Program-made: the position numbers and the translations under genes
Assembly (NCBI GenBank): GCA_051892875.1
Contig: JBJFGR010000020.1
Coordinates: 13,750-77,749 of the forward strand
Direction: 5' to 3'
Length of the DNA: 64,000 nt
Origin: JBJFGR01 sp051892875
GTDB taxonomy: Bacteria; Pseudomonadota; Gammaproteobacteria; Enterobacterales; Succinivibrionaceae
Notes under the pieces: model-generated
The model's database searches: none
What the model was told of the DNA's origin: nothing
The model's input: only the letters and a program-made list of their open reading frames with translations
In this document: in pieces, positions 7,926 to 16,227 of the stretch
Position numbering within the stretch: the first letter of the stretch is position 1
How the letters are laid out: every line of letters starts with the position of its first letter

Positions 7926-9062
7926 ATGGCTGAAGTAACATTAACAAATGTATTAAAGAATTATAACAGAGCTATCCTTAAGGATACTTTACGTAACATT
8001 AACTTAGACATTAAAGATGGTGAATTCATTGTTTTCGTTGGTCCATCTGGTTGTGGTAAGTCTACTCTTTTAAGAATGGTTGCAGGTTTGGAAGATATCA
8101 CTGATGGTGAATTAAGAATTGGTGGTAAGGTAATGAATGACGTTCCTCCTGTTGATCGTGGTGTTGGTATGGTGTTCCAATCTTATGCATTGTACCCACA
8201 TATGAATGTTCGTGAAAACATGGCATTTGGTTTGAAACTTAAAAAGTTTGATAAGGAAACTATTGATAAGCGTGTAAATCATGCTTCTCAAATTTTGGGT
8301 TTGGATGCTTTGATGGATCGTAAACCAAAGGCTTTATCAGGTGGTCAGCGTCAGCGTGTTGCAATTGGTCGTTCAATTGTTCAACAACCAGATGTATTCT
8401 TATTTGACGAACCATTATCAAATCTTGATGCTGCACTTCGTGTAAAGATGCGTATTGAAATTGCTAAATTGCATAAGGAATTAAATTCAACAATTATTTA
8501 CGTAACTCACGATCAGGTTGAAGCTATGACATTAGCTGATAGAATTGTTGTATTGAGTCCGTTAAAAGATTCTGCAGAAACTAACTTAGAACAATTTGGT
8601 ACACCGTTAGAACTTTATCATAACCCACAGAATAAGTTCGTAGCTGGCTTTATAGGTTCGCCAAAAATGAACTTCTTAAAGGGGCAATTAATTGAAATTG
8701 GTGAAGATCGTTGTCGTGTTAAGTTAAATACAGGTGACGTTATCACTGCTTGTGTAGATGCTCGTCGTGCAAGTGTTGGTGATAAAGTTGAATTAGGTAT
8801 TCGTCCTGAACACTTAGTTCCTGTTGAACATCCTGATGCTGATAGCAGATTATCTGGTGTTGTTCAGGTTGCTGAACATTTAGGGGCAGAAAGCTTTGTA
8901 TATATGGATGTTGATGGTGAAGATTTCACTGTTAAGGCGGCTTCTGAAATTCCTGTTGATACAGGTGATTCTTTAGAAGTAGGTATTCCAGCAAAGGCTT
9001 GTTACTTGTTTGACCAACAAGAAAGAGCATTTAAGAGAACAGCTAAATACAATAGAACATAA
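7926..9062 (+). CDS. malK: Maltose ABC transporter ATPase MalK
   Basis: The protein has 378 residues (E. coli 371). Walker A GPSGCGKST is at about 39-47, Q-loop Gln at 85, signature LSGGQRQR from 137, Walker B VFLFDEP around 158-163, D-loop SNLD, and switch histidine near 195 (YVTHDQ). Residues from about 240 form the MalK regulatory OB-type domain (IGSPKMNFL, LGIRPEHL). MalK energises MalFG from the cytoplasmic face. In E. coli it also binds MalT; no malT is in this window. Last gene of malEFGK, followed by a strong terminator. Confidence 0.95.
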   Translation: MAEVTLTNVLKNYNRAILKDTLRNINLDIKDGEFIVFVGPSGCGKSTLLRMVAGLEDITDGELRIGGKVMNDVPPVDRGVGMVFQSYALYPHMNVRENMAFGLKLKKFDKETIDKRVNHASQILGLDALMDRKPKALSGGQRQRVAIGRSIVQQPDVFLFDEPLSNLDAALRVKMRIEIAKLHKELNSTIIYVTHDQVEAMTLADRIVVLSPLKDSAETNLEQFGTPLELYHNPQNKFVAGFIGSPKMNFLKGQLIEIGEDRCRVKLNTGDVITACVDARRASVGDKVELGIRPEHLVPVEHPDADSRLSGVVQVAEHLGAESFVYMDVDGEDFTVKAASEIPVDTGDSLEVGIPAKACYLFDQQERAFKRTAKYNRT

Positions 9063-9083
9063 TTCTATAAGCTTGTAATTTTT

Positions 9084-9116
9084 AAGGTGGTTTTAGAAAT
9101 AAAATCACCTTTTTTA
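9084..9116 (+). terminator. Rho-independent terminator of the mal operon
   Basis: An 11-pair stem (9084-9094 with 9101-9111, one G-U) with a six-base loop is followed by a run of T broken by one A. It ends malEFGK transcription and faces the minus-strand small RNA. Confidence 0.9.
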
Positions 9117-9130
9117 TTGTATGTATAAAC

Positions 9131-9164
9131 AAAAAAAAGAAAACCCACCTCTGAAAGAGGTAGG
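9131..9164 (-). terminator. Terminator of the minus-strand small RNA
   Basis: On the minus strand CCTACCTCT pairs with AGAGGTGGG (one U-G pair) around a three-base loop, followed by TTTTC and eight T. Its orientation is opposite to malK and queA, so it belongs to a minus-strand transcript. Confidence 0.82.
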
Positions 9165-9200
9165 CGTTATCAATAATTAATAACAATAGGACTAATGAAC
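9131..9200 (-). ncRNA. Candidate small RNA downstream of malK, possible malE regulator
   Basis: Reading the minus strand, a strong promoter (TTGACA, 16 bases, TATAAT) predicts a start at G9200. The 70-base RNA would have a single-stranded 5' end of about 16 bases, a 7-pair hairpin (9166-9184), and a 9-pair terminator hairpin (9144-9164, UUC loop) followed by UUUUC and eight U, a tail typical of Hfq-bound small RNAs. Bases 2-11 (UUCAUUAGUC) are perfectly complementary to 3899-3908, which covers the malE start codon; three more pairs are possible after one bulged base. I do not recognise a known family. Structure and complementarity are seen; the function is inferred. Confidence 0.72.
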
Positions 9201-9206
9201 ACCAAT

Positions 9207-9234
9207 ATTATATAAAATCTGTGATTTATGTCAA
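9207..9234 (-). promoter_or_regulatory. Consensus sigma-70 promoter of the small RNA
   Basis: The -35 TTGACA (9229-9234) and -10 TATAAT (9207-9212) are both perfect consensus, with 16 bases between them. It points away from queA and toward the terminator at 9131-9164; no protein-coding gene lies between. Confidence 0.8.
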
Positions 9235-9428
9235 TAAATTTTTAATTTTGCTAGTGTTTAAAATTGAATTTAGGTTAAAAATGGTGAAAAAAGCTATATT
9301 TACCCTATTTTGCAATATATTTAATGAGATGGAATTTATAATGTGTTGATAGTATTTAGTACATAAAATTATTTTCATAATGTAAGAAGTTTGTTCTTAT
9401 TTTAGATAACTAGACAAAATAGTTTTTA

Positions 9429-9445
9429 TTTTTTTTTTTTTTTTT
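9429..9445 (+). repeat. 17-base poly-T tract upstream of queA
   Basis: An unbroken run of 17 T lies about 90 bases before queA, followed by further T-rich sequence. Tracts this long are prone to slippage and bend DNA. Confidence 0.8.
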
Positions 9446-9537
9446 GTTTGTTTTTTTTATTATTTTAGGTCGATATATAAAATAATACTTGCATAAATAC
9501 TTTATAATTTTTAAGATCTTTGAGTTAGGAGTTTTTT

Positions 9538-10629
9538 ATGCTTAGATCAGATTTTAATTTTAATCTTCCAAAAGAATTAATTGCACAATTTCCTGCTAAA
9601 GAACGAACCCATAGTAGACTTTTATGTCTTGATGGTAATAATGGCAATTTGGAAGAGAAACATTTTTACGATATTATAGATTTTTTAGAACCAGGTGATT
9701 TATTAGTTTTTAATAATACTAAAGTATTACCAGCGAGATTATATGGAAAAAAAGAAACAGGTGGTAATTTTGAAATTCTTGTTGAAAGAGTAATTTCTGA
9801 TAAAGATGCTTTAGTTCATATAAAATGTTCAAGGTCTCCTAAAAGTGGTTCTAAATTATTGTTCCCAAATGGTTATGAAGCTATTATGAAGGAACGTAAA
9901 GATGAATTGTTTGTTATTGAATTTGTAAGTGATAAAGATGTGTTTGCTATATTAAATGATATAGGACATATTCCTTTACCTCCATATATTGAAAGACAAG
10001 ATTTGATAGAAGATAGGGATCGTTATCAAACTGTTTATTCTAAAGTTTTAGGTGCTGTTGCAGCTCCTACTGCAGGTCTTCATTTTTCAGAAGAATTATT
10101 GAAAAAGCTTAAAGATAAAGGAATTCAAGAAGCTTTTGTAACTCTACATGTAGGTGCAGGCACTTTTAAGCCTGTAAAAGAAGATAATATTTTAGATCAT
10201 AAAATGCATTCGGAATATGTGGAAGTGACTCAAGATGTTGTTGATAAAATATTACAAGCTAAAGCAAAAGGACATAGAGTTATTGCTGTTGGAACTACTT
10301 CTGTTCGTTCATTAGAAAGTGCAGCTCAGAAAGCTCTAGAATCTAATAGCAAAAATATTATAGAACCTTATTCATCAGATACTTCTATATTTATTTATCC
10401 TGGTTACAAGTATTTAGTAATAGATTGTTTAATAACAAACTTCCATTTACCAGAGTCAACCTTAATTATGTTAGTTTCTGCTTTTGCAGGATATAGGCAT
10501 ACAATGAATGCTTACAGATATGCAGTAGAAAATAAATTTAGATTCTTTAGCTATGGTGATGCTATGTTTATTACTAAGAATAGTAATCCTGAGTCTGCAA
10601 AAGATATAGAAAAATTAGTAGAGGAATAA
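9538..10629 (+). CDS. queA: QueA, S-adenosylmethionine:tRNA ribosyltransferase-isomerase
   Basis: The protein has 363 residues (E. coli 356). N-terminal FNLPKELIAQFP, the GDLLVFNNTKVLPARL segment, AAPTAGLHFSEELL and the late LITNFHLPESTLIMLVSAF are hallmark stretches of QueA. It adds the ribosyl part of SAM to 7-aminomethyl-7-deazaguanine at tRNA position 34, giving epoxyqueuosine. AGGAG (9527-9531) precedes the ATG. It heads the conserved queA-tgt-yajC-secD-secF cluster; Tgt acts directly before it in the pathway. Confidence 0.96.
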   Translation: MLRSDFNFNLPKELIAQFPAKERTHSRLLCLDGNNGNLEEKHFYDIIDFLEPGDLLVFNNTKVLPARLYGKKETGGNFEILVERVISDKDALVHIKCSRSPKSGSKLLFPNGYEAIMKERKDELFVIEFVSDKDVFAILNDIGHIPLPPYIERQDLIEDRDRYQTVYSKVLGAVAAPTAGLHFSEELLKKLKDKGIQEAFVTLHVGAGTFKPVKEDNILDHKMHSEYVEVTQDVVDKILQAKAKGHRVIAVGTTSVRSLESAAQKALESNSKNIIEPYSSDTSIFIYPGYKYLVIDCLITNFHLPESTLIMLVSAFAGYRHTMNAYRYAVENKFRFFSYGDAMFITKNSNPESAKDIEKLVEE

Positions 10630-10633
10630 TAGA

Positions 10634-11764
10634 TTGAGATTGGAATTTATACTAAAAAAAACACAAGGAAAGTCTAGATTAGGTGAAATTCATACTGATA
10701 GAGGAATCATTCGTACACCTGCTTTTATGCCAGTTGGAACATATGGAACAGTTAAAGGTTTGACACCTGAAGAGGTTAAAGAAATTGATGCGGATATAAT
10801 TTTAGGTAATACATTCCATTTATGGCTTAGGCCTGGTTGCGAAGTTATAAAGCAACATGGAGATCTTCATGATTTTATGCATTGGGATAAACCCATTTTA
10901 ACAGATTCAGGTGGTTTTCAAGTTTTTAGCTTAGGAGCATTACGAAAAATCAAAGAGGATGGATGTTACTTTCAAAATCCTATTAATGGAGATAAAGTTT
11001 TTTTGTCACCAGAAGTTTCAATGCAAGTTCAAAATGATTTAGGTTCAGATATTGTAATGTGCTTTGATGAGTGTACACCTTATCCTGCAACTTATGAAGT
11101 AGCAAAAAAATCGATGGAATTGAGTTTGCGTTGGGCAAAACGTTCCCGTGACGAATTTGACAGATTACAAAATCCTAATAATTTGTTCGGTATTATTCAG
11201 GGAAGCGTATATGAAGATTTACGTGAAAAATCTTTAATAGAACTTTTAAATATTGGATTTGATGGTTATGCAATTGGTGGTCTGGCTGTCGGTGAAGCTA
11301 AGGAAGAAATGCATAAGATTTTAGATTTTATTGTAGAAAAGATGCCTACTGACAAACCAAGATATTTAATGGGAGTTGGTAAACCACAAGATATTGTAGA
11401 TGCGGTATTGCGTGGAGTTGATATGTTTGATTGTGTTATGCCTACAAGAAATGCTAGAAATGCCCATCTTTTTACAACAGATGGAATTGTAAAATTACGC
11501 AATTCTAAATATAAAAATGATACTAGTTCTTTAGATTCAGAATGCGATTGTTATACATGTAAGAATTATTCAAAAGCTTATTTACATCATTTAGATAAAT
11601 GTGGAGAAATGTTAGGTGCTAGGTTAAATACAATACATAATCTTCGTTTTTATCAGAGATTAATGCAAAAAATAAGGGAGCAGTTAGAGTTAGGTACATT
11701 TGAAAAATGGGCGGAAGAATTTTTTAAAAAGTACCCTTTAGAAGGTAGAAATACTAATTACTAA
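10634..11764 (+). CDS. tgt: Tgt, queuine tRNA-ribosyltransferase
   Basis: The protein has 376 residues (E. coli 375) and begins at TTG 10634; GAGGA from the end of queA is the ribosome binding site. AFMPVGTYGTVKGLTPEEV, GNTFHLWLRPG, DSGGFQVFSLG and MFDCVMPTRNARN (catalytic Asp region) are all present, as is the zinc site CDCYTC followed by a histidine about 25 residues on. It exchanges guanine 34 for preQ1 in tRNAs with GUN anticodons. No ATG gives a better start, since the homology begins at the TTG. Confidence 0.96.
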   Translation: MRLEFILKKTQGKSRLGEIHTDRGIIRTPAFMPVGTYGTVKGLTPEEVKEIDADIILGNTFHLWLRPGCEVIKQHGDLHDFMHWDKPILTDSGGFQVFSLGALRKIKEDGCYFQNPINGDKVFLSPEVSMQVQNDLGSDIVMCFDECTPYPATYEVAKKSMELSLRWAKRSRDEFDRLQNPNNLFGIIQGSVYEDLREKSLIELLNIGFDGYAIGGLAVGEAKEEMHKILDFIVEKMPTDKPRYLMGVGKPQDIVDAVLRGVDMFDCVMPTRNARNAHLFTTDGIVKLRNSKYKNDTSSLDSECDCYTCKNYSKAYLHHLDKCGEMLGARLNTIHNLRFYQRLMQKIREQLELGTFEKWAEEFFKKYPLEGRNTNY

Positions 11765-11844
11765 TGCGTATTAGTTTCTTTTTTAATATAATAAGCAAAT
11801 AGTTAGATTATTGAAAACAAATTTAAAATATAAGAGGTTAATAA

Positions 11845-12219
11845 ATGAATTTTTTTCCTACAGCTTTAGCAGAAGAAGTGGTTACTCAAAACGTTAATCC
11901 TAATGCTCAGGCGCCGACAGGTGATATGTCTGTTTTTGTGATTTTAGCGATTGTAATGTTATTTATGTACTTATTTGTTATGAGACCAAACAGTAAAAAG
12001 AGAAAAGAGCAACAAGAGCAGTTGAATTCTTTAAAGGTAGGAGATGAAGTTTTAACAAATGGTGGCATTATCGGTAGGATTCAAAAAATTAGTGATGATA
12101 AAGATGTATATACTTTAGAAATTAATGAAACAACATTGATCAAAGTGAAAAGAACTTATATAGTAAGTCCTTTGCCAAAGGGAACATATTCTGAAAATGT
12201 TGTTGTTACAAAAAAGTAA
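11845..12219 (+). CDS. yajC: YajC, Sec translocase accessory subunit
   Basis: The protein has 124 residues (E. coli 110). One membrane segment at about residues 27-48 is followed by MRPNSKKRKEQQ and a small cytoplasmic domain (LKVGDEVLTNGGIIGRI), both diagnostic for YajC. It joins SecDF in the holo-translocon. Ribosome binding site AGAGG precedes the ATG. It lies upstream of secD as in E. coli. Confidence 0.93.
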   Translation: MNFFPTALAEEVVTQNVNPNAQAPTGDMSVFVILAIVMLFMYLFVMRPNSKKRKEQQEQLNSLKVGDEVLTNGGIIGRIQKISDDKDVYTLEINETTLIKVKRTYIVSPLPKGTYSENVVVTKK

Positions 12220-12234
12220 TGTAAGGAGTTTGGT

Positions 12235-14097
12235 TTGTTAAACAAATATCCATTGTGGAAGAATATACTTATAATTGTAATTTTATTACTAGGTTTTGTA
12301 TATTCTTTGCCAAATTTATATGGTGAAGATTTGGCTATTCAGATTTCAGGTGCAAGAGGTGTAGCTCTTGTAGATACTGATGTTGAAAAGATAAAAAGTG
12401 TTATTAATACAGATTGTCCAGAATGTAATATTGAGTTTGATAAAGGACAAGTCTTAATTAGATTTGATGATAACGATAAGCGTTTAAAGATTAAGGAAAA
12501 GTTGCATAAAAACTTAGGTAGTAGCTATGTAGTTGCTTTAAATTTAGCAGCAGCAACTCCTGATTGGTTAAAAAATATTGGTGCGGCTCCGTTAAAATTA
12601 GGTCTAGATTTAAGAGGTGGTCTACACTTTTTGATGGAAGTTGATATGAATGAAGCCATTAAAAAGATTCTTGAACAAACAGTGCAAGATATTAGATCTG
12701 AGTTAAGACAGCAAAAATTAAGATTGTCAGGTGTAAAAATTCAAGGAGAATCTGCACAAATTTTCTTTAGAGATGCAGATATTATGAGGGATGCTAAATC
12801 TTTATTGTCTGAAAAACATAACGATTTAAATATTCAATTATTTGATGAAAATGATACTAAGTACTTGTTAGTGTCACTAAAGCCTGAAAAAATCAAAGAT
12901 ATTAAAACCAGTGCTGTTGAACAAAATATAAATATTATTAGAAATCGTGTTAATGAATTAGGGGTAGCTGAACCTTTAGTTCAAAGACAAGGTGCTGATA
13001 GAATTGTTGTTGAATTACCAGGTATTGAAGATTCTGCAAGAGCAAAAGAAATTTTAGGTGCAACTGCAACTCTCGAATTTAGATTTGTAAATAGTCAAGC
13101 AGATATTCAAAACATTTCAGGTTCTCCTCTTTCTTCAAGTGATGAAATTTTATATACAAAAGAGGGTAGGCCTGTAGTTGTAAGTAAAAGGGTTATATTA
13201 ACAGGTGATCATATAGTTGATGCAAAGAGTGGTATTGATAACAATGGTATGCCTGAAGTAAATATAAGCTTGGATTCTACTGGTGGTGCTATAATGTCCA
13301 ATTTTACAAAAGATCATATTGGACAACCTATGGCTACAAACTTTATAGAATATAAAGTTGTAGAAAATGAAAACGAAGAAATTACAACAAACTCTAAGCC
13401 TAAGTTTAAGAAAGTAGAACAAATAATCAATGTTGCAACAATTCAAGCAAGATTAGGTTCAAAATTCCGTATCACTGGTTTGGATAGTCAAGCAGAAGCT
13501 CATAATTTAGCGCTACTACTTAGAGCTGGTGCTTTAATTGCCCCTATACAAATAGTAGAAGAAAGAAATATAGGACCTAGCTTAGGTAAGCAAAACATTG
13601 CTAATGGTATTCAAGCAATGATTTGGGGTTTGTCTTTCCTATTTCTATTTATGATTATATATTATCGTGCATTTGGGTTAATTGCAGATATTGCATTGTT
13701 CCTTGATTTGATATTACTTGTTGGTATTATGTCTTTTATTCCAGGAGCTACAATGACTTTGCCTGGTATAGCTGGTATTGTGTTAACTATAGGTATGGCT
13801 GTTGATGCTAATGTACTAATATATGAACGTATAAGAGAAGAAATAAGAAATGGAAGAAGCGTGCAACAAGCGATTCATTTAGGGTATGAAAGAGCATTTG
13901 TTACAATAGCTGATTCTAATATTACATCTTTCTTTGTAGCATTGATTTTATTCCTAGTTGGTACTGGTGCTGTAAAGGGTTTTGCCTTAGTGTTAATGAT
14001 TGGTTTAGCTAGCTCAATGTTCACTGCTGTAACAGCTTGCCGTGGAATTGTAAATGCAATTTGGGGTGGTAGAACTGTTAAGAAGTTGTGGATATAG
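12235..14097 (+). CDS. secD: SecD, protein translocase subunit
   Basis: The protein has 620 residues (E. coli 615). One N-terminal membrane helix, a large periplasmic domain (LKLGLDLRGGLHFLMEVD, about residues 120-135), and five C-terminal helices with the RND-like GMAVDANVLIYERIREE motif are visible. SecD with SecF uses the proton gradient to pull exported proteins into the periplasm. The start is TTG 12235, six bases after AAGGAG, and gives the expected N-terminal LNKYPLWKNI. Confidence 0.95.
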   Translation: MLNKYPLWKNILIIVILLLGFVYSLPNLYGEDLAIQISGARGVALVDTDVEKIKSVINTDCPECNIEFDKGQVLIRFDDNDKRLKIKEKLHKNLGSSYVVALNLAAATPDWLKNIGAAPLKLGLDLRGGLHFLMEVDMNEAIKKILEQTVQDIRSELRQQKLRLSGVKIQGESAQIFFRDADIMRDAKSLLSEKHNDLNIQLFDENDTKYLLVSLKPEKIKDIKTSAVEQNINIIRNRVNELGVAEPLVQRQGADRIVVELPGIEDSARAKEILGATATLEFRFVNSQADIQNISGSPLSSSDEILYTKEGRPVVVSKRVILTGDHIVDAKSGIDNNGMPEVNISLDSTGGAIMSNFTKDHIGQPMATNFIEYKVVENENEEITTNSKPKFKKVEQIINVATIQARLGSKFRITGLDSQAEAHNLALLLRAGALIAPIQIVEERNIGPSLGKQNIANGIQAMIWGLSFLFLFMIIYYRAFGLIADIALFLDLILLVGIMSFIPGATMTLPGIAGIVLTIGMAVDANVLIYERIREEIRNGRSVQQAIHLGYERAFVTIADSNITSFFVALILFLVGTGAVKGFALVLMIGLASSMFTAVTACRGIVNAIWGGRTVKKLWI

Positions 14098-14107
14098 GAG
14101 GTCGCAA

Positions 14108-15055
14108 ATGTTTCAAATTATAAAATCAGGAACAGTTATTCCATTTATGAAAATTGCAAAATTAGTGGAATTAATTACAATAATTTTTGTAATAGGTTGT
14201 ATATCCGTAATTTGCACTAAAGGACTAAATTGGGGATTGGATTTTACTGGTGGTGTGATTATTGAGGTTCAATATCCAACTGATGCAAATATAGAAAAAA
14301 TTCGTACAATATTAATAGAAAATGGTATATCTAAGCCAACTGTTCAAAATATAGGTACAACTAAAGATTTTTCTATAAGAATTCAACCCAAAGAAGGCGA
14401 AAATCAACAGTCAATAACAGAAAAAGTAATTTCTATTATTAAGTTAGATGAATCTAATGCTAAAGTAACCCGTTCTGAATATGTAGGCCCTGCAGTTGGT
14501 GAAGAATTAGTTACTAGTGGAATTATAGCTATTGTGGTGTCTTTGATTGTAACATTAGCTTATATTGCCGCTCGTTTTGAATGGAGAATGGCAACAGGAG
14601 CAGTTATTTCACTAGCTTATGACGTTTTTGTAGTTTTAGGAATTTTTTCATTTTTACAAGTTGAATATGATTTAACTGTTCTTGCTTCAGTTTTGACTGT
14701 TGTTGGTTATTCATTGAATGATAAAATTGTTATATTTGATAGAATTAGAGAAAATGCATTGAAATTACATAAATTGGAAATGTATGATTTATTTAATTTA
14801 TCAATAACTGAAACTTTATCAAGAACTATTATAACTTCAGGTACTACGATGATTACTGTTCTATCATTATACCTATTTGGTGGGGAAATGATTCATGGAT
14901 TTTCATTAGCATTGATTATTGGTATAGTGTTTGGTACATTTTCATCTGTATATGTTGCATCTACATGGCCTCTATTGTTAAAGATTCAACGTAAAAATTT
15001 ATTACCTATGGAAATAAAGAAAGATTCTGAAGAAATCAGTGAATCAATAGGTTAA
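14108..15055 (+). CDS. secF: SecF, protein translocase subunit
   Basis: The protein has 315 residues (E. coli 323). Six membrane segments are seen, with LDFTGGVIIEVQY after the first and SLNDKIVIFDRIREN near residue 220, the partner of the SecD motif. The reading frame is open further upstream inside secD, but AGGAGG at 14097-14102 and the expected N-terminus point to ATG 14108. It is followed by a strong terminator that ends the queA-secF unit. Confidence 0.95.
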   Translation: MFQIIKSGTVIPFMKIAKLVELITIIFVIGCISVICTKGLNWGLDFTGGVIIEVQYPTDANIEKIRTILIENGISKPTVQNIGTTKDFSIRIQPKEGENQQSITEKVISIIKLDESNAKVTRSEYVGPAVGEELVTSGIIAIVVSLIVTLAYIAARFEWRMATGAVISLAYDVFVVLGIFSFLQVEYDLTVLASVLTVVGYSLNDKIVIFDRIRENALKLHKLEMYDLFNLSITETLSRTIITSGTTMITVLSLYLFGGEMIHGFSLALIIGIVFGTFSSVYVASTWPLLLKIQRKNLLPMEIKKDSEEISESIG

Positions 15056-15078
15056 TACTTAGTATTTGATAAAGAATT

Positions 15079-15116
15079 AAGGCTAAACTTTTTATAATAG
15101 AGTTTAGCCTTTTTTA
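15079..15116 (+). terminator. Terminator after secF
   Basis: An 11-pair perfect stem (15079-15089 with 15101-15111) and an 11-base loop are followed by a short T run. Confidence 0.88.
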
Positions 15117-15136
15117 TTAATGGTATAAATAAATTG

Positions 15137-15165
15137 TTGGCAATAAAAGATAATCTGTGTATTAT
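15137..15165 (+). promoter_or_regulatory. Promoter upstream of nlpI
   Basis: TTGGCA (15137-15142) and TATTAT (15160-15165) are separated by 17 bases, a good sigma-70 match placed about 100 bases before nlpI and after the secF terminator. Confidence 0.6.
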
Positions 15166-15265
15166 GAAAATAATATCATTAATGGGTGTATAAGATTTTT
15201 CTTGATTTGAAGAATTTTTTTCTTAATTTGTTTGAGAAAAATATATGTTTACGGTTGGAAAAATA

Positions 15266-16222
15266 ATGATAATAAATAAGTTTAGTTTTTTTATAGTTTT
15301 TATTGGTTTATTTATATTTTCAGGTTGTTCTATAAATAATATTGACGAAAATGGAAATGTTATATCGCATATAAAGCCTTCATATATAAAAATAGTAAAA
15401 CCATATGTTGTTTCTAAGATTGAACAAACAGAATTAATAAATCTTAACCAAAATTTATCAAATTCTCAATTAAGTAATTTTGAAAAAGCAAAGTTATTAT
15501 ATGAGCGTTCATGTTTATATGAAAAAATGGGATTAAATTTACTATCTTTTTTGAGTTTAGTTAACTCTAGTAATTACTTTGTTAATTTTGCACCTGTTTA
15601 TGATATTTTTGGGATGTATGCTACTAGAGAAAACAAATACCTTGATGCTTATGAAGCTTTTGATGCGACTTTAGATTTGGATCCAAAATGGTATTCAGCA
15701 TATTTAAATAGAGGTATTGCTTTATATTATGGAAAAAGGTTTATAGCATCAAAAAAAGACTTAGAAACTTATTATAATGAGAATAATCAGGATCCATATA
15801 GAATTTTATGGTTGTACATTATTAATAGTGCTATTAATAAAGAAAATGCTTTAAATGAGTTAGAACAACATTATAAAAATATAAATACTCCTTACAGTGA
15901 ATGGATTGTAAGTTTGATAGAAGTAATATTAGATAAGAGATCAGAACAAGATTTTTGGGATCATATTTTTGATGGTGTTCATGACGATAGCGAATTACCA
16001 GAAAGGTTATGTGAAGCCTATTTTTATTTAGGAAAGTATCATCAAATTAATGATGAAAAAATAATGGCTTTAGATTATTTTAAATTAAGCATGAATACTA
16101 ATGTAATGTACTATATAGAATATCAGTTTTCAGAAAAAGAGTTACAAATTTTTACTAAAGAAAATAATAAAGAAACATCAATAATCGTTAGTGATGTTAA
16201 TAAAAATAAAGAGGATAAATAA
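15266..16222 (+). CDS. nlpI: NlpI-like TPR lipoprotein
   Basis: From ATG 15266 the protein has 318 residues with a lipoprotein signal ending FSGC (Cys21 of this start). The longer start at 15245 would add seven residues and is possible, since neither has a clear ribosome binding site. The TPR core matches NlpI: AYEAFDATLDLDP, AYLNRGIALYYG and YRILWLYI. In E. coli NlpI (294 residues) sits in the outer membrane, scaffolds peptidoglycan hydrolases and brings MepS to the protease Prc. This version has a longer N-terminal linker and a hydrophilic C-terminal extension. It is 5 bp from trmJ. Confidence 0.8.
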   Translation: MIINKFSFFIVFIGLFIFSGCSINNIDENGNVISHIKPSYIKIVKPYVVSKIEQTELINLNQNLSNSQLSNFEKAKLLYERSCLYEKMGLNLLSFLSLVNSSNYFVNFAPVYDIFGMYATRENKYLDAYEAFDATLDLDPKWYSAYLNRGIALYYGKRFIASKKDLETYYNENNQDPYRILWLYIINSAINKENALNELEQHYKNINTPYSEWIVSLIEVILDKRSEQDFWDHIFDGVHDDSELPERLCEAYFYLGKYHQINDEKIMALDYFKLSMNTNVMYYIEYQFSEKELQIFTKENNKETSIIVSDVNKNKEDK

Positions 16223-16227
16223 ATATA

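Larger units (their letters stand above)
9063..9537. other. Intergenic region malK / queA
   Basis: This 475-base gap holds the mal terminator (9084-9116), a minus-strand small RNA with its promoter (9131-9234), a 17-base T tract (9429-9445), and a queA -10 candidate TATAAT (9503-9508) with no good -35. Between about 9240 and 9420 I see nothing recognisable. Confidence 0.6.

Noticed and set aside
9195..9215. Six-codon plus-strand frame after AGGA opposite the small RNA
   Set aside because: Too short, and the AGGA-ATG pattern is the reverse image of the RNA's seed rather than a gene start.
9489..9508. TTGCAT and TATAAT upstream of queA as a promoter pair
   Set aside because: Only eight bases separate them; TATAAT may be a -10 but TTGCAT cannot be its -35.
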